From: Homalodisca vitripennis
Taxonomy: Eukaryota > Arthropoda > Insecta > Hemiptera > Cicadellidae
Length of the DNA stretch: 64,000 nt
Reading direction: 5' to 3'
Assembly: GCF_021130785.1 (NCBI RefSeq)
Contig: NW_025778915.1
Location: 1-64,000, forward strand
Part shown: in pieces, positions 35,507 to 48,639 of the stretch
How the letters are laid out: each line of letters starts with the position of its first letter
Position numbering within the stretch: position 1 is the stretch's first letter
Program-made: the position numbers and the translations under genes
The notes under the pieces: generated by a model
What the model saw: only the letters and a program-made list of their open reading frames with translations
Database searches by the model: none
Told to the model about the DNA's origin: nothing

Positions 35507-37276
35507 TAAGTCACTCCTTTAAATTGTTTGTAGTTTGTTATTTTATTATAATAAGTACATTTTAGTTCATCCAAAAAGTTTGTCATATACTTATTATGAA
35601 TAATAAAATATAAAACATGCTTAATTTGTACATGATATTTTCTTTACGTGAAATAAATTTTGTAATCGATTCAGCTTATTGAAAAACGCAAATTGATTAG
35701 AATAATTTAACTTTCAAATTAAAAAATTCTACTTTTCAAGACCTTTAATTTATGTGTTTTATCTTCCAGAGCCCAAAAATCATAAACTATAAAATAATCA
35801 ATTGATTGAAATAACTTAAAAATATTGTAATGCTGATGATTTCACTTAGTGACTGACTTGCTTATCCGTGAATAAATATAAGGATATTAATAATTAAAAG
35901 GAAGTTGATAACAAATGCTTCACGTATATAATAATTCAGAGAAGCGTACCTATAAACAATTTAAATTTTTGTTTTCACATGTAAGACTTCATTGTTTGTG
36001 CTTATCAATTTTATTTATACAACTTTTATTGCTATCAGTTATGTACTCAGTCGGCTACTTTAAAAATATTCAATAAAAATATAAATTGTAATGGGTTTAT
36101 AAAATTGTTATTTCTTTTTAAATACAAAACTTTATGAACATAGGAAAGTTGTAAACGGAAAAACTTTTATTACAAAATTAATTGCTGCTCTCTCCACATG
36201 GACTTCTCAGACGAATTCATAATAACTAATTTTCTTTAGGTTCTGAAAAAATCAGAAACTGTACAACCTAATACTATTTTAATTGTAATAATTGTAGGTC
36301 CTTTAATTGATAAAATGTATTGCACTTTTTAATATCCTAACTTTTTATTATAGTTATAACATCACAATAGATTAAAAACTAAGATCGATGATTCCAATAA
36401 AATAAGATATTGGGTGCTAGAAATAAGAATTTCATTGCTTAAGATAGCAATATAATTAAATCAATAATACAACGACAAAGTAAGACTGGACAAATGAGCA
36501 CGATAGCCTATATAATATGAATGAAAGTACTATTAAAATACGCAATTATATGCAAGTGGATCGAGAACTAAGTATATCTTTATGCGCATGTACTGCTGTT
36601 GTATAGGCATCATCGAGCACAAAATAGGTTAGCTTGCACAGCGGGTCGAGTGTCACGGAGTTATTGGATGAGCTACAGCAAATATTTTTTAACTTGTTTA
36701 AACAGGAAAAGTACAAATAAATCCTTTTAAACATTTCTTTATAGATAATACTACTCTATATTAATTATTTTGCGTTTGGAAAACTATTTTTGGGGAAGAA
36801 ATAAATTTGAATTCTATATACAATTGTAATTAATTACTAAATGCTGTTCGGTATTTTTTAGAAATTACTAAATCGGCTCAAGTGCTAAGTCTTTAATATA
36901 TCTGGTAAATTTTTGGAACCAAGATGCTTTGTAAGTTTTGAATCTGTTAGATAAAATTCCACTAAATCTTCTCTCGATAAACCTCAGAAAAAATTTGTTA
37001 ACGATATCTAGTAATTTTTTATTATGAAAGAGACTTATATCACTTCTAATTTTCTTTTAAAAAACACTTAGTTATTTATACTTACTATGTATTTGTCCTA
37101 ATTAAAATAAATTTTTTTTCCCAGGCTAAAGAACAAACACAACAAGACTTCAGAACGCAAATACCTTATAAACGACTAGATTGAAATGTTCCATGAACTT
37201 AATAAGAGTTACCTCCGTATACTGGACTTCCTCCCAAGAGCGTAATAGGCATCTCAATCCCTCTTACGTACGTATC

Positions 37277-38085
37277 TATTCTTCATTGGGACCACAAGGC
37301 AAACCTCAACTATGAGACTGGAAAATATCTTAAAAGTGAAGTAGATTACCAATACAGCTACATATTCTGCAATTAGCTATAACTTTTGTATCTCTTTTAA
37401 TATATTAAGTTTCATATGTAAATTTTTATGATTCAGTTATATCAATCTTGCATAGAAGAATAACTTATTAAATTAGGTATAGAATATATTTTTAAATATA
37501 TACAGCTGCCACTCAAGTTTGTTGTATTAAAATTTTAGATTGTATTATATTTTGTTCATTTTGTTACTTTTTGAGAACAATAATTCGTTGTGAAAATATT
37601 AAAGGAATATTCAAGAATCTTGCTGCCTTTCTTATAAGAAGCCTTTGTGCAACTATACATTTCTTTATATCTATATATATATATATATATATATATATGT
37701 TTTATATATAACATTATATATATACTTCATTGGGACAAACAAAAACTCTAACCATGGCACTTGAAATATCTTTTTTAAAATGCTGGTAGTAGACGCCTCT
37801 TTTTACCCAAGTGTGTCTTGAAAACAGTCATAAGTACCCATAGTCGTACATAAGCTATTATATATGTATATATAAATATACTTTCAACGGAACAAAAAGA
37901 CAAACTATAACTATGCCACTTGATAAATCCTAGATAGAAAGTATATTTAAAAGAGTTAACAAGTTAGACGCTTTTGATTAAAGATAATTCTTTGTTGGTA
38001 TATATTTTCTTGATCTGGAGGCATAATGGAAAAGGCAAACACAACTATGACACTGGAAATACCCTAGATAGGAAGTTAAATTAAC
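37277..38085. repeat. four degenerate spaced repeat units
   Basis: Units near 37277, 37722, 37882 and 38007 share the pattern (TTCATTGGGAC)-AARGCAAAC-CTCAACTATG-GCACTTGGAAATAT followed by an A-rich TAGATAGGAAGT-like tail. They are old and unevenly spaced (about 450, 160 and 125 bp). Confidence 0.5.
37667..37698. repeat. (AT)n microsatellite
   Basis: Simple AT dinucleotide run, lying just before one of the spaced repeat units. Confidence 0.95.
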
Positions 38086-39728
38086 CAGCCGAGGATGACA
38101 CTTTTTGGCAAAATTAGGTTTTCCAGACTGTAACAGGCTTTTCGTGCAAAAGTTTTCCTACAGCAAAATTTAAACTTGAACCATTTTAAATGTGATTCAA
38201 ACTTTTGAATTTCTCGACTATGGATTCTATAATAATATCTATCTGATATTTCCACTTCTGTTTAAAAATACTAAAAAAATACATAATATTATATCATAAA
38301 CACTTTGCACTGAGAAGACTACACCATTCTATTTTTTAAAATTTAGTGTGAAAACCGAAAGGTAACTGTAGTGTAAAATAGAAATGTAATTCCATTTAAA
38401 TATTAGGAACAACTTGACGTTCTTTTAATGTTGACAATGAACCTATAAGGAATTTGTTTGTACTGAGACAGTTAAAAGAGCCATTAAAATTTAAAAAAAA
38501 TTGTTTACAATCTCACATTACAAAATTAGACTTACAGCTTTGAGTTTCCAATCGTTGAAATATAATTCTTAATATATAGAAATCAGACGCTCTTACTCGT
38601 ATATAATACCAGTAAACGAGACTTTTTATTCTTAAATGTACAGCAAGCAGGTTATGACCTGTAGATACATTATTCCTATTATTCTTGTTAAAGAACAACA
38701 TGGCCTGGAGCTTGTTTCCATGGTAATGATGTTTTGCGGTGAGCCAAGACTCAATACGTGGTCCCGAAACCACAGGAACAGCAGGATAGGCGGGTTTATA
38801 AGGGAATAATAATATGAGTAATTCATACGAAATAATATACATATTATAAATTTTAACTACAATAGGAGTTTTTACACTAATGACTTACTACACATTAATT
38901 GGCTAATCGTTAGCGACTCGAAAGACCAAAAGTTTGTATTTCTCTGTACCTGTCTGGCTGTCCGGACGATATAACGAAAAACAAACTGATCAATAGACCG
39001 TGCATTTTTGCTGATAGAATCTTCATTTGTACATAGGCAATACTAAAATGGCATCTTTTAAAAGCGACTAGTACTTACTATTATTAAAATAACGCCTAAA
39101 ATTAAATTTTTATTGGACCAGTTGTTATTCTTATCAAGAGTCTCTTTAGCAATCTGCAAGAATTTCGATTGTACACACAGGTCAAGTGGGAATGTCAACT
39201 AGTAAACTCGATCTGACGACAGAGAGAATATGGAAATAAACAATTTCCAACATCTAGCGTATTATTTTTATCCTTAAACACTGAATATTGTAGTGTTTAC
39301 TCTTCTCCTTATTCTGTTTGTGAATATTTATCGCACATGTATAAGAAAAAAGGGCTGAAAAGCAGATCGGTCTCCTCGTTAACATAAGCGTGGTATTAAA
39401 TAACTGTAAATGTGCTCTCTTATTCTATTCATAGTTTTTAAAATCATAAAACATATTTTTAAACACAAGAAAGAAAGAAATATAGTGTTGAATATAGTAA
39501 AATTTAACTTACAAACAGGAAGGATTTCCATTTCTTCCAATTTAATATAAATAAATTATCAAATAGATATAGCACTAAACAACTCTTGGTTTTAAAAAGT
39601 ATAGATGTTAAATTCATATTCAGGTAATTTCAAGAGCTCAGTGGAAATAATTAAATGTATTTACGACCAGATGGTGTATTAATTTTGCCCTTAATATTTA
39701 TAAAACTACAAGCTATCTATGCCAGACT

Positions 39729-40308
39729 AAATCCACGGGTAGGGTACGATAAGCGGACCCCGGTGTTTTATATCGAAGAATGTAGTCATCGATACCTAAT
39801 ATTCGCATCTCAAATCCTAGACTATCAATCGATATAAAAGTATTTATAGTTCTTCAATAACAATCATATCATGTTTAAAATTAAAATATAAATTTGATAT
39901 TTACAGTGATCAAACAAATTATTCAGTGAAAACTGAAGACAATCATATTTGCTACTCTCCAAAGTTACAGTTGTTTCTTTTCCCACAAGTTTCACATACG
40001 TTTTTCGGTACGAGTCCCAACAATGTTGAAGAACATGACTTATCATCTTTCAAAGCATATGTCATGTATTTTTCTAAATTTTACTGCCATTTTTAATAAT
40101 AAAATGTTAGGCTAGTTATATAAAATTGAAATATTACATTACTAGTATTATTTGAAAGTGTTTACAGCTGTTGATAATATTAGTTGATTGATCAAATTAA
40201 TTAATCAGTATCGATTGATTATATCGATGGTTATGATTAAGTACTATCGGTTTTGCCGATTTCGATATAAAAAACCGGGTCCGCTTATCGTACACCTACC
40301 AAATCCAC
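39729..40308. mobile_element. hAT-like non-autonomous transposon with 8-bp duplication
   Basis: The element is 39737-40300. Its ends are inverted repeats: GGGTAGGGTACGATAAGCGG at the left, matched by the complement of CCGCTTATCGTACACCTACC at the right, extending inward through ACCCGG and TATATCGAA to about 40 bp. The exact 8-mer AAATCCAC flanks both sides (39729-39736 and 40301-40308). An 8-bp duplication is typical of hAT transposons. No transposase is encoded. Confidence 0.8.
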
Positions 40309-40796
40309 TACCAGACAGATCCTCATTCTGCCTCAGTGTAACAGTGCTAACAACACATAGTATGTCCGTAACCGTATTATCAGGAATACGACCTCAAGTA
40401 CATTACTTGCATTGCTAATTAATTATTCTTTAAATATAGCATGCAGGACGCTACTGATAAATGGGATAAATTAAGGTGTGTCCTACACGTTAATGACAAT
40501 GGAGATGAAAGATTGTTTATGGCGAGGAAACGAATTCGATATAAATTTTCTTTAATTAGTGTTGATAGACACTGGTTTAGACGGTGAATAAACATTACGT
40601 ATTTTCCGCTTATATAATCGCCATCTATCATATCAATATGTTTTATCTCAGAGGATGAAAACATTAGTTACATAACTATTTATAGGAACCAATATAGCCT
40701 TCAGTTCTCATCACGTAAGGCTGGATGTTTTTAAGAAAGATTTTATCCACAATCCTCTTTAACAATAAAATAAAAGAGAATAAGTACATTTTCGGA

Positions 40797-41075
40797 ATTC
40801 CCAGCGAGGCTCCGAGAAGATTTTCACCATCAATCCCGGGTTGTTGGTGAGAATGTACAATGCCTGCTTTGGTTGAAGGAGTGTTTCCATCTCTCATGCA
40901 AAACCGCCGGCTTGTACTTATCGCGCAAGGGAAATGGTGATCCTGAGCTGCCGTCTTTACTACACCTCTCTGCATGCTGGGCTATGGCTGGAAAACTTTT
41001 TGAAAAGTTGATTCGTTCCCGCCTGATTTCTGCCGTGGTATCTGTCGGGGGGACCGTTGCCACAACGAGGCATGG
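40797..41075 (+). pseudogene. R1/LOA-like LINE reverse transcriptase fragment
   Basis: Across three frames the sequence matches the start of an R1-group RT: RRFSPSIPGLLVRMYNACF, then RLVLI and KGNGDPELPS, then AGKLFEKLIRSRLISAV (the AGKL-x-EKL-I-x-x-R-L box is diagnostic). The similarity fades at about 41075, where the sequence passes into the G/T-rich block. Confidence 0.7.
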
Positions 41076-44000
41076 TCTGGGGTCGGTAGGAGATGATATT
41101 GAGGGTGTGTGCGTTGCTGTGGTTTTTGGTTGGGTTGGTTGGGTGGGTTTGGAGGTGTTTTTGTTTCGTTAGGGGTTTGGATGGGTAGGGTAGAATAGAT
41201 TGGATTTATTATTGTTGGCAAAAGTTATAATTGTTTATTGTGGTTTGGTACTTGGGTGGGGTGGGTTTTGTTTTGGGTGTTGTATGGTAGTGGTAGTCTG
41301 AGGTGCGGAGTTTTTTTAGTGGGGCTGTATAGGGTTTCTGTTGAGGAGCGGGCACATGTCGCGGAGACGTTTTGACCTCTGGTTTATGGGTGGTTTGTCT
41401 GAAGAAGGAGTTCCATTTATATGCACAATGCGTAGATTTGAGAACGCATTTTACTGTGGATACATCACTGGGACTTGTGGGGTTTTAGATAGTGGGCGCC
41501 TCTGTGGAATGGCTCAACCAGGTTTTCACTCAGGTACGGAGCGGGACTGAAAAGGGTTTGGGATTCTATGGGGATTTGCTGGGTATGGGTAGTGGAGGTT
41601 TGGGGGGAGACATGAGTGTGGGGGCGGATAATCTATGGCGAGGGGAGTGGGGGGAAGTATAGGTCCTGGTCAGTGTTGAGTCAGTTCTCAGTCGCGAGTG
41701 TTTTGCTGCGTCTGTACCATGTCTCCAGTTAACGAGATGCGCACCGACAGGGTACATATGGTGGACATCGTAAGGATGTTAATAAGGGGTAATGATTCAG
41801 GGATAGGGGTTGGTGGAAAGTGGAGGTTCAGCTATGTGGGGGGTTTTGGGTAGCTGGGAACGGTATCTGTTACAGGGGTGGGCAAAAAATATAGTGAGCG
41901 GGTCGGGTAGTTTGGGTGTGTTTTATTGGTCTTTACGGGATCAGATTTGTTAACACAACACTTTGCTTATGCCGCGTCATATCTGCCGTAAGGGGGTTTA
42001 TAGTGTAGGGCAGATGGAAGGTTTGGGGCTCTCTTCGCCTTATGGGCTTGGTCGGGTGGCTGACGGGTTTGGGCTTTAAGGTGTTGTGTTGCAATGGGGT
42101 GGCTGTAACGATTAATTGGTGGGGTCGGGTGCGTGTGGGGGAATACTTATGTTTGGGACTTAGATTAAGTGACGGGGGTGGCAAGTGAGGGTCGTGATGG
42201 TAAAGGTGGTGGGAGGATGGGGGAGGTGGCTTTATGGTCGGGGTACAATAGGGAAGGTGGTTGGGTGGGGTAGTTGTGGCTTCGGAATGGCTGGGTGGGA
42301 TACTTAATATCCTTAAGGGGTATGAGTGTGTAGGTGGGATGAGTGTTATGAAGGTACAGAGGAGTAGCAGTAGTATTGGTTTTAGGGTGTGGTAATACGG
42401 GTTTGAGAAATGGAGGTTATTTGGTTCGTGGGGTATGGTGTATGTGATTGGCGGTGGTTTGGTGGGTTAGGACAATTTTGGGGGTGGGTGGGGTAGTGGT
42501 GTGACGTTTTGTTGGTTTGGGATTGACTTGAGGGGGGGAAGGAGTGAGCGGTTGTGGGTTAAGGGGTGGTTGGTGATGGGGGCAATGAGGTTATTTGGTG
42601 GGGTTTGGGAATACAACAAGAAAAATTTATATAAGAAAATGATGGTTGGTTGTGGTGGGGATGTTAGTGTTGTGTTGTGTGTGTGTAGTGTTGTTAGAGT
42701 GTGTGTGTCGTTTAGAAAGGTTTAGTAGTGGTGGGTTTTAATTGGCTGGTTTGGTTTGACTGGTGTGAGGGTGGATATTTGTCGTGTGTGGGTTTGGGAA
42801 TTTTGGGAGAATGGGTGAGAGGGTTGGGGAGGTGTGGTATTAGAAATATTAAAATTAATATATGTATGTATATATGGTCTATAATAGACTCGTAGTAGTA
42901 CAGTGTTGTGCTGAGGATTTGGTGTTGGGTTGTTGTTTTGTGTTTTTTTTTTAATGTTATGAGTGATGGAGCAAGTGTGGGAGGGGTGTGGGAGTTGTAT
43001 GGGGGATATAGTCGTCGTGAGGGATATTAGTTATTATTGTGCCCATTAACTCTCGTTTTAGTTGTTTCTTTTGTTATTTCTTAATGTTTTATGATGTTTG
43101 TGGTTTGTTTTTAGGTTTAGTTGGGCGGTTGGTAGGTATATTGTGGGTTTGTTAGGCGGGATGTTGATATTTTGGGTTTGTTGGTTTGGCGGGTTTTGTT
43201 TGGGAAAGGGTAGCGGTTTCGGGGGCTTCGTGGTGTTTGGTTTGTGGGGGCCTATGGGGTTAGGGTAGTATGTCGTGACGTGAAAGTTGAACGGTATTTG
43301 CGTGTGTATGAGGCGGGGGGGGTAGGGTGGGTGATCGAAGACTGTCGGTTGGAAGTGGGAGTTTGTTGGAGGGAGGCTAATGGTGTGGGTTGGGGGCGCT
43401 TGGGGAGTCTTGGTCGGGGGGTGCTGTTTGTTTTGCTGGATGTAGTCTGGGGGGGGTTCGGAGCCTGGGGAGACCAATCATAAATGGGGCCATTTTTGTA
43501 GGTGGGGTGGGATGGGGGTTGGGGGGGTGCTCAGTAGGAGTGGGGGGGGACCTTGGGAGTAGGGCTTGGGTGGGTGGGACTCTATAGCATAATTTTGGAG
43601 AGGTGGACAGGAGAGGTCTGGATGGGTATGGGATTGAGGGGTTTGGTATGGGTAAGAGGGTATGGGATGATATGGTTGAGGGATGTATTTTGAGTGAGTA
43701 TGTGTTTGGGAGGGGCGGGAGGCGGCGGCGTATGTTATGTGGGGATTTAGTATTGGGTTTGGTGGTTTGGTATTAAGGGGGGATGCGTGGAGAGGGGTGT
43801 GGTTTTATGTAAGGGGAATCTGAATTAATTGGGGGAGGCGGGGGTTTGGGGAGTGATGGGGTGGGCTAGATGGTGGGGATGGGGGGAGGAGTTCTAGGCT
43901 AGTTGGGGGTGGGAGGGGGGGTTGGGTGAGGTGGTAGGGGAGTGTTTTGGTGGGGTAAGGGGTTGGTGGTTTGGGTATGGGGGGCGTGAGTGCAGGGTAT

Positions 44001-44390
44001 GAGTACAGGGGTGTTTGTGGTTGAAAGGGAATTTGGGGGGCTGATTGTGTAAATGTGTTGGTGGATGGGTTGTGACACCGCATTAGGGTGGGTGCTTGTT
44101 TGGGGTAAAGGGCTGGGGTTGGGGGTGGGAGATGGGGGGAGTGGGGAGTTGAATAGACTGGATGTGGGTCTAAATGGGTTGAATGGGGAGGGTGTGGGAT
44201 GATTGTCTTGGGGATGTAGGGTTTGATATGGGGGAGTTGATGATGTGTGTGTGTGTGATCTGTGTGTATGTTGTGTGTGGGTGGGTGGGTAGGGTTGGGT
44301 CTGCGGTAGTGTAGCGGTGGGGATGCTGTGTGGGGGAAGTCAGTTTTCGGACCCCACATTCGTCGTTTGTTGGGTTGGCGGTCGGAGATT
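41076..44390. other. strand-asymmetric G/T-rich block
   Basis: About 3.3 kb in which the plus strand is dominated by G and T with almost no C; for example 43501-43560 holds 38 G and 4 C. Runs of three to eight G recur every few bases. Patches of normal composition are embedded (41341-41555, 41690-41790, 42840-42905). The long proline-, histidine- and threonine-rich minus-strand frames here (such as 43805-44359) simply reflect composition. No TTAGG-type telomere array is seen. Confidence 0.85.
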
Positions 44391-47300
44391 GGTTGGTAAA
44401 TTATTTACACAAATAAGTAACAATACGTCACATACTTATTATTTAATAAATCGTTTGGGGTTGTAATACTTATATTAAAATTGAGTTTATGTTATTTCTA
44501 AATTTTATACAATTCTAACGGGTGGTAATATTATATTCCCCCTTCAAGTATATAAAATATTGTTTTAATGGGACTCATTCATTATTTTGCATGAATGTAT
44601 CTTAAACATTATACTTATACTATATGCCTGAAATCTAGTGGGAATTATACGTTATGGCAATGCAAAGTTTGGCGTTGACCTTTAAATTATACTATTATGT
44701 TCTGTGTGAGTAAAAATAAATAAAATTTCAAATTACACAACATATTAGTTTTTAATTTGTATTATCATTTGACTAGAAAAAACGTTTCTATACTAACCAA
44801 TGTAAATCAGTTAGGGCATTTATACTTTTACTAAAACAGAATTTTAATGCTAAGGACAACTTCCCTATCGAATTTATAACTTATTGTATTAGTTATTTAA
44901 AACCCTTTACCATATGATTATTTATATCCTCATATTAACTCTTATGGTTTTAAATACTCAATGATCCAGAATTTAAATGTTGTTTGTTAGTTGTGTTTAT
45001 GACTTTAGAACTTGTCAGCTAATGTACAAAATTAAGCATTATTACTATTTTAATTGCATAAAATAGTGGTAAATCTCCCAAGAATATTTACATGTTATTG
45101 ATACGTTTTAAAAATATACGTAGTAAATTTTTAATTAAATAGATATCTAAAAATTTGAATACCGAATATGAATAAAATTTGAATGCAGATATTGCCCCGG
45201 CTCTTAATGTACGATTCACATTGCTGTTTATATTTATCTAATATTCTCATATCCAATTGATGGGAAACACGAAATAAAAAATACAAAGTAGGTTATCAAG
45301 ATAAAAGAAAATAGTGGGGTTTGTCTAAGGAAATTTTTAATAGCGTTGTACCTTTATTGATGTTTCACGGTAGAATTTGTAAATGTGAGATCTCGATTTG
45401 TTCATAGTCCATTGGCAAAAAACCCCCATGTTTGACAATTTATTCTAACACGCTACAGCAATCTCTGACCTAGGAGTTTCCAACATGGAGTGTTACGTGA
45501 ACCATTAACCATCATGGACTCTGGCTACTTGTGGAAATTGTAAAGCAAGGCATGATTTGTGTAGTTATTTCTCGAAGTGACAAACAGAGTCATGCACCGT
45601 CTATAAACGGTGAGCTAATAACATTTGATCTCTTTTTATATTATTTCTTCCAGTTGGTAGTCTACAATTTAAAATGAATTATTCAAACCATATTAAAGTA
45701 TGAAAAAAAATTTAAAACTGTAATATAAGAAAAGATAATTCAACGAACTGTTCATGAATTTGTATGTGCGGTTGGAATTTGACCAAGAAAAAAATGGAAT
45801 ATTGTACAATAAATAACAGTGGAATGGTGGACGTTTATGTGGCTATTCCTCGGAGACTACTGTACTGTATTTTATGTCACGCTCAGAAAGGGATTTCATA
45901 TTAACTCCAATCACTGCTCTCTAGACCTCCGGTACAGCCTTGCTAATTTTTTCGTAGAAAATATGGACTAAATATACATGTAGACTATACAAAGAAATTT
46001 GTACATTTCTAATCAATCGTAAATATTCATATAAATAACCGAATATTTGCTGTACGGTTAAACGTTGTGACGCTATGCAATTACGCATTTAAAAAAAGTA
46101 ATGTTTACAAAGAAAAAATATGTTTTAATAATCATATGCTATTTCAATTTATCCACACGATGATCCACAGAGAAATGTAGTGATTTAATTGTAGACCTTT
46201 CACCAGGGATAAGCGATTAGGGATGCAGATTGAAAGTAATTATTGCTAACTACTCTATTAGGCAGATACTATAATGATAATTTTGATATATTGGTAAAAA
46301 TCATACGCCATAAAATTCAAACGTTCGAGTATTGAAATACTGGCTGTTACTTCAGTAGAATCTGCATCGGAAATTGTGTACCTTATAAAACCAGCCACTT
46401 CAGTTCTTGGTAAATATTTGCTTGACGTGTATCTAATTACAATACTGCAATTAATCTGTGTATGTGTTGTGAATAATAGTTGCTTGACACACTCTATATA
46501 TCATGTCAAGTAGATACTTAACAACTGGAAAAGTCAGCCACATTATGTTACCTTTTCGCACTAACTACGCTGACGTATTAATGAGGTTTCGTTTATTGAA
46601 TGGGGGCCGTTACTTTACATTCGGAGGAAGTAACAATGAATGCGTACAGCTCTTTCCTATGGCATAGCACTGGCATAGAAAAACATTACATTACAATAAG
46701 ATCATTACGCTTTTAGTATTCCTCAAGCTTGGAAAATTATATTATTTGCTTGACTTGGGAATGGAATTAATTAGTACGCTATCTCTCCAAAATTAATATG
46801 TTGCAGAGCATATAACTGAAAACGTGCCCTCGCGATTGTTTACATCCGCTTATTTGATTGTGTATCATTGATTATGGAAATTTATCGTCCATACGAACGA
46901 GACCAAAATATATATTATTTCTTTCCTAATCTCGGCCACAAGTCTAAGAATTTTTTAGACAATCGTCATTCCTTTAACCAAAATTTTCTGTCTTATATTA
47001 TTTTCTTTGCGTTCTTCTCTTCAACTTAACCCTACTCATCTATGTACCTTCTCACTAGCACTTTTAAATATAAGATATGTTATTCACTATTATTTGTATT
47101 CAAATTTGTTCTAGTTTTTCATTAGCGACACAACCGAAACTTCAGGCAACACACCAAATACGTCAGGTCAAGTTCGTATGGTAATAACTTATACAGTTTC
47201 CAAAATAATGAACCATTGCAACGGAGTATTGAAGGATTCGGTATAAAATAAAGAAAGAGCATGTGTACAGACGTGCATATATACAAACGGACCTTTTGAC

Positions 47301-47777
47301 ACAAAAACTAATAGCACTTTTTCTTGGCCCAAGATGAGTTGATGGATGGAGTTTCAAGATTCTAGGACCTATCTATCAAGGAGTTTCGTACTAATAGATG
47401 AGCGAAAGAATAAATAGACAATCGATGGACAACGACGTTAGGTAAAAAAGTTATTTAATATACAACATTACTATTAAAAAATCCTCGTATTTTTAAAACT
47501 GATATTGTGGCACGAGTTAAAGTTAAGTTACAGTTTGTTCAATGTAAAACTCGTATTAAAATTTAGAGATTCTTCTACAGAAAATTAAATGGTTTAAGAT
47601 GAGAAACCCCTACTAGATTTTCATATCTTATGACGCGTCATATTATCTAATACACACTGGGTAGTAATGTCGTTTTATTAATAAGAGTGTTGTGTGAAAC
47701 CTTACGTGGTACTGAAATTTGAATGGCTGCATCTCAATAATTCTTTAAATATTTATTAATTGTTTCCTTAATTCCAG
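44391..47777. other. AT-rich host DNA upstream of a spliced gene
   Basis: No gene recognised. Frames near 47122-47357 are AT-driven. The first supported exon of the next gene begins at 47778; its promoter and first exon are not resolved. Confidence 0.4.
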
Positions 47778-47947
47778 TTTTATCTTACGTGACGGCCCAA
47801 ACAGAGAGTAATCTAAATGAGACCCTCATCAAGTGCAAGGATCGGTCCTACCTTGATAATTGTCTCAAGAAGCTGCCTCCAATACTCGAAAAGTACGAGA
47901 TGAAAGGAATCCCCTATCTCCAAACATGACGTCGATGCATCTTGCAG
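47778..47947 (+). CDS. exon of a secreted insect protein (possibly takeout/JHBP-like N-terminus)
   Basis: Acceptor TTAATTCCAG at 47777 and donor CAG|GTAAAA at 47947. The peptide SYVTAQTESNLNETLIKCKD...LDNCLKKLPPIL looks like the end of a signal peptide followed by a cysteine-bearing mature start. The C-x(10)-C spacing and a following KGIP resemble the N-terminus of takeout or juvenile-hormone-binding proteins, but an N-terminal segment of another secreted family is possible. A frame break by one base is needed near 47925 to reach the donor in frame. Whether it belongs to the same gene as the exons from 50749 is uncertain. Confidence 0.45.
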
Positions 47948-48639
47948 GTAAAATATCACCATATATGGTGATATTTCCTTATATCCTGATATTCCTGGAT
48001 ACATCCTTATTATATACAAGGTTGTACTTGTAAAGGTTTTAAAAAACGAAATAGTTATAAGCTGAAATTAAAAAATAAACAAATTACTTAAACAGAAAAT
48101 ATTGATACCATTAAAATGATTTTCTTTAATTAAAAAAAATTATTTTTTCTACTAGGATTTTAATAGGAAGCACATTACATTATACACCGGCCTTTAGTGG
48201 ATTGGAAATACATTAGACTAGCTAAGGGAATCGGCCGTAATGGCTTCCGAAATTCCAATTATAATATTATATGAGAGAATATTTTTACTTAAAACAGATG
48301 ATAACTCAATCACACGTAATGCTCTGGGTAGTTATAATTTCACTGACCTCCTTAATATAAGATAATTTTCTTTGTGACAGTTTTACACTCGTGTATTATG
48401 CATATGAAAATTGAAGTTAATTTAAAATCTTTCAACCTCATTATATTAGTGTAATTTAAGGTATAAATAGAATTTAACAATATATTTGGATTTGAATTTG
48501 GTGTTAAATTGATTTAACATCTATCTGCCTCAAATTCCCCCATAGATGTTTTAAACATTACATTGAGTTTTTAATGTTTTATTTATTAATGAGAAATATG
48601 TCGACCACTTATCCAATGTTGATAAGTATGTTTTTTTTC

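Noticed and set aside
38513..38842. 109-codon minus-strand frame
   Set aside because: No motif, no splice context and no homologous copy in the window; composition fits chance or a decayed repeat.
40676..41063. Minus-strand frames near 40.7-41.1 kb
   Set aside because: They are antisense to the R1-like reverse transcriptase fragment, which explains the open frames.
43805..44359. 184-codon proline/histidine-rich minus-strand frame
   Set aside because: It and its neighbours (43058-43477 and others) follow from the G/T-rich composition, which removes stops on the complementary strand. No domain, splice or start context supports a gene.
41076..44390. Telomere or subtelomere
   Set aside because: Despite the G-richness there is no regular TTAGG or similar array, and ordinary AT-rich DNA follows on both sides.
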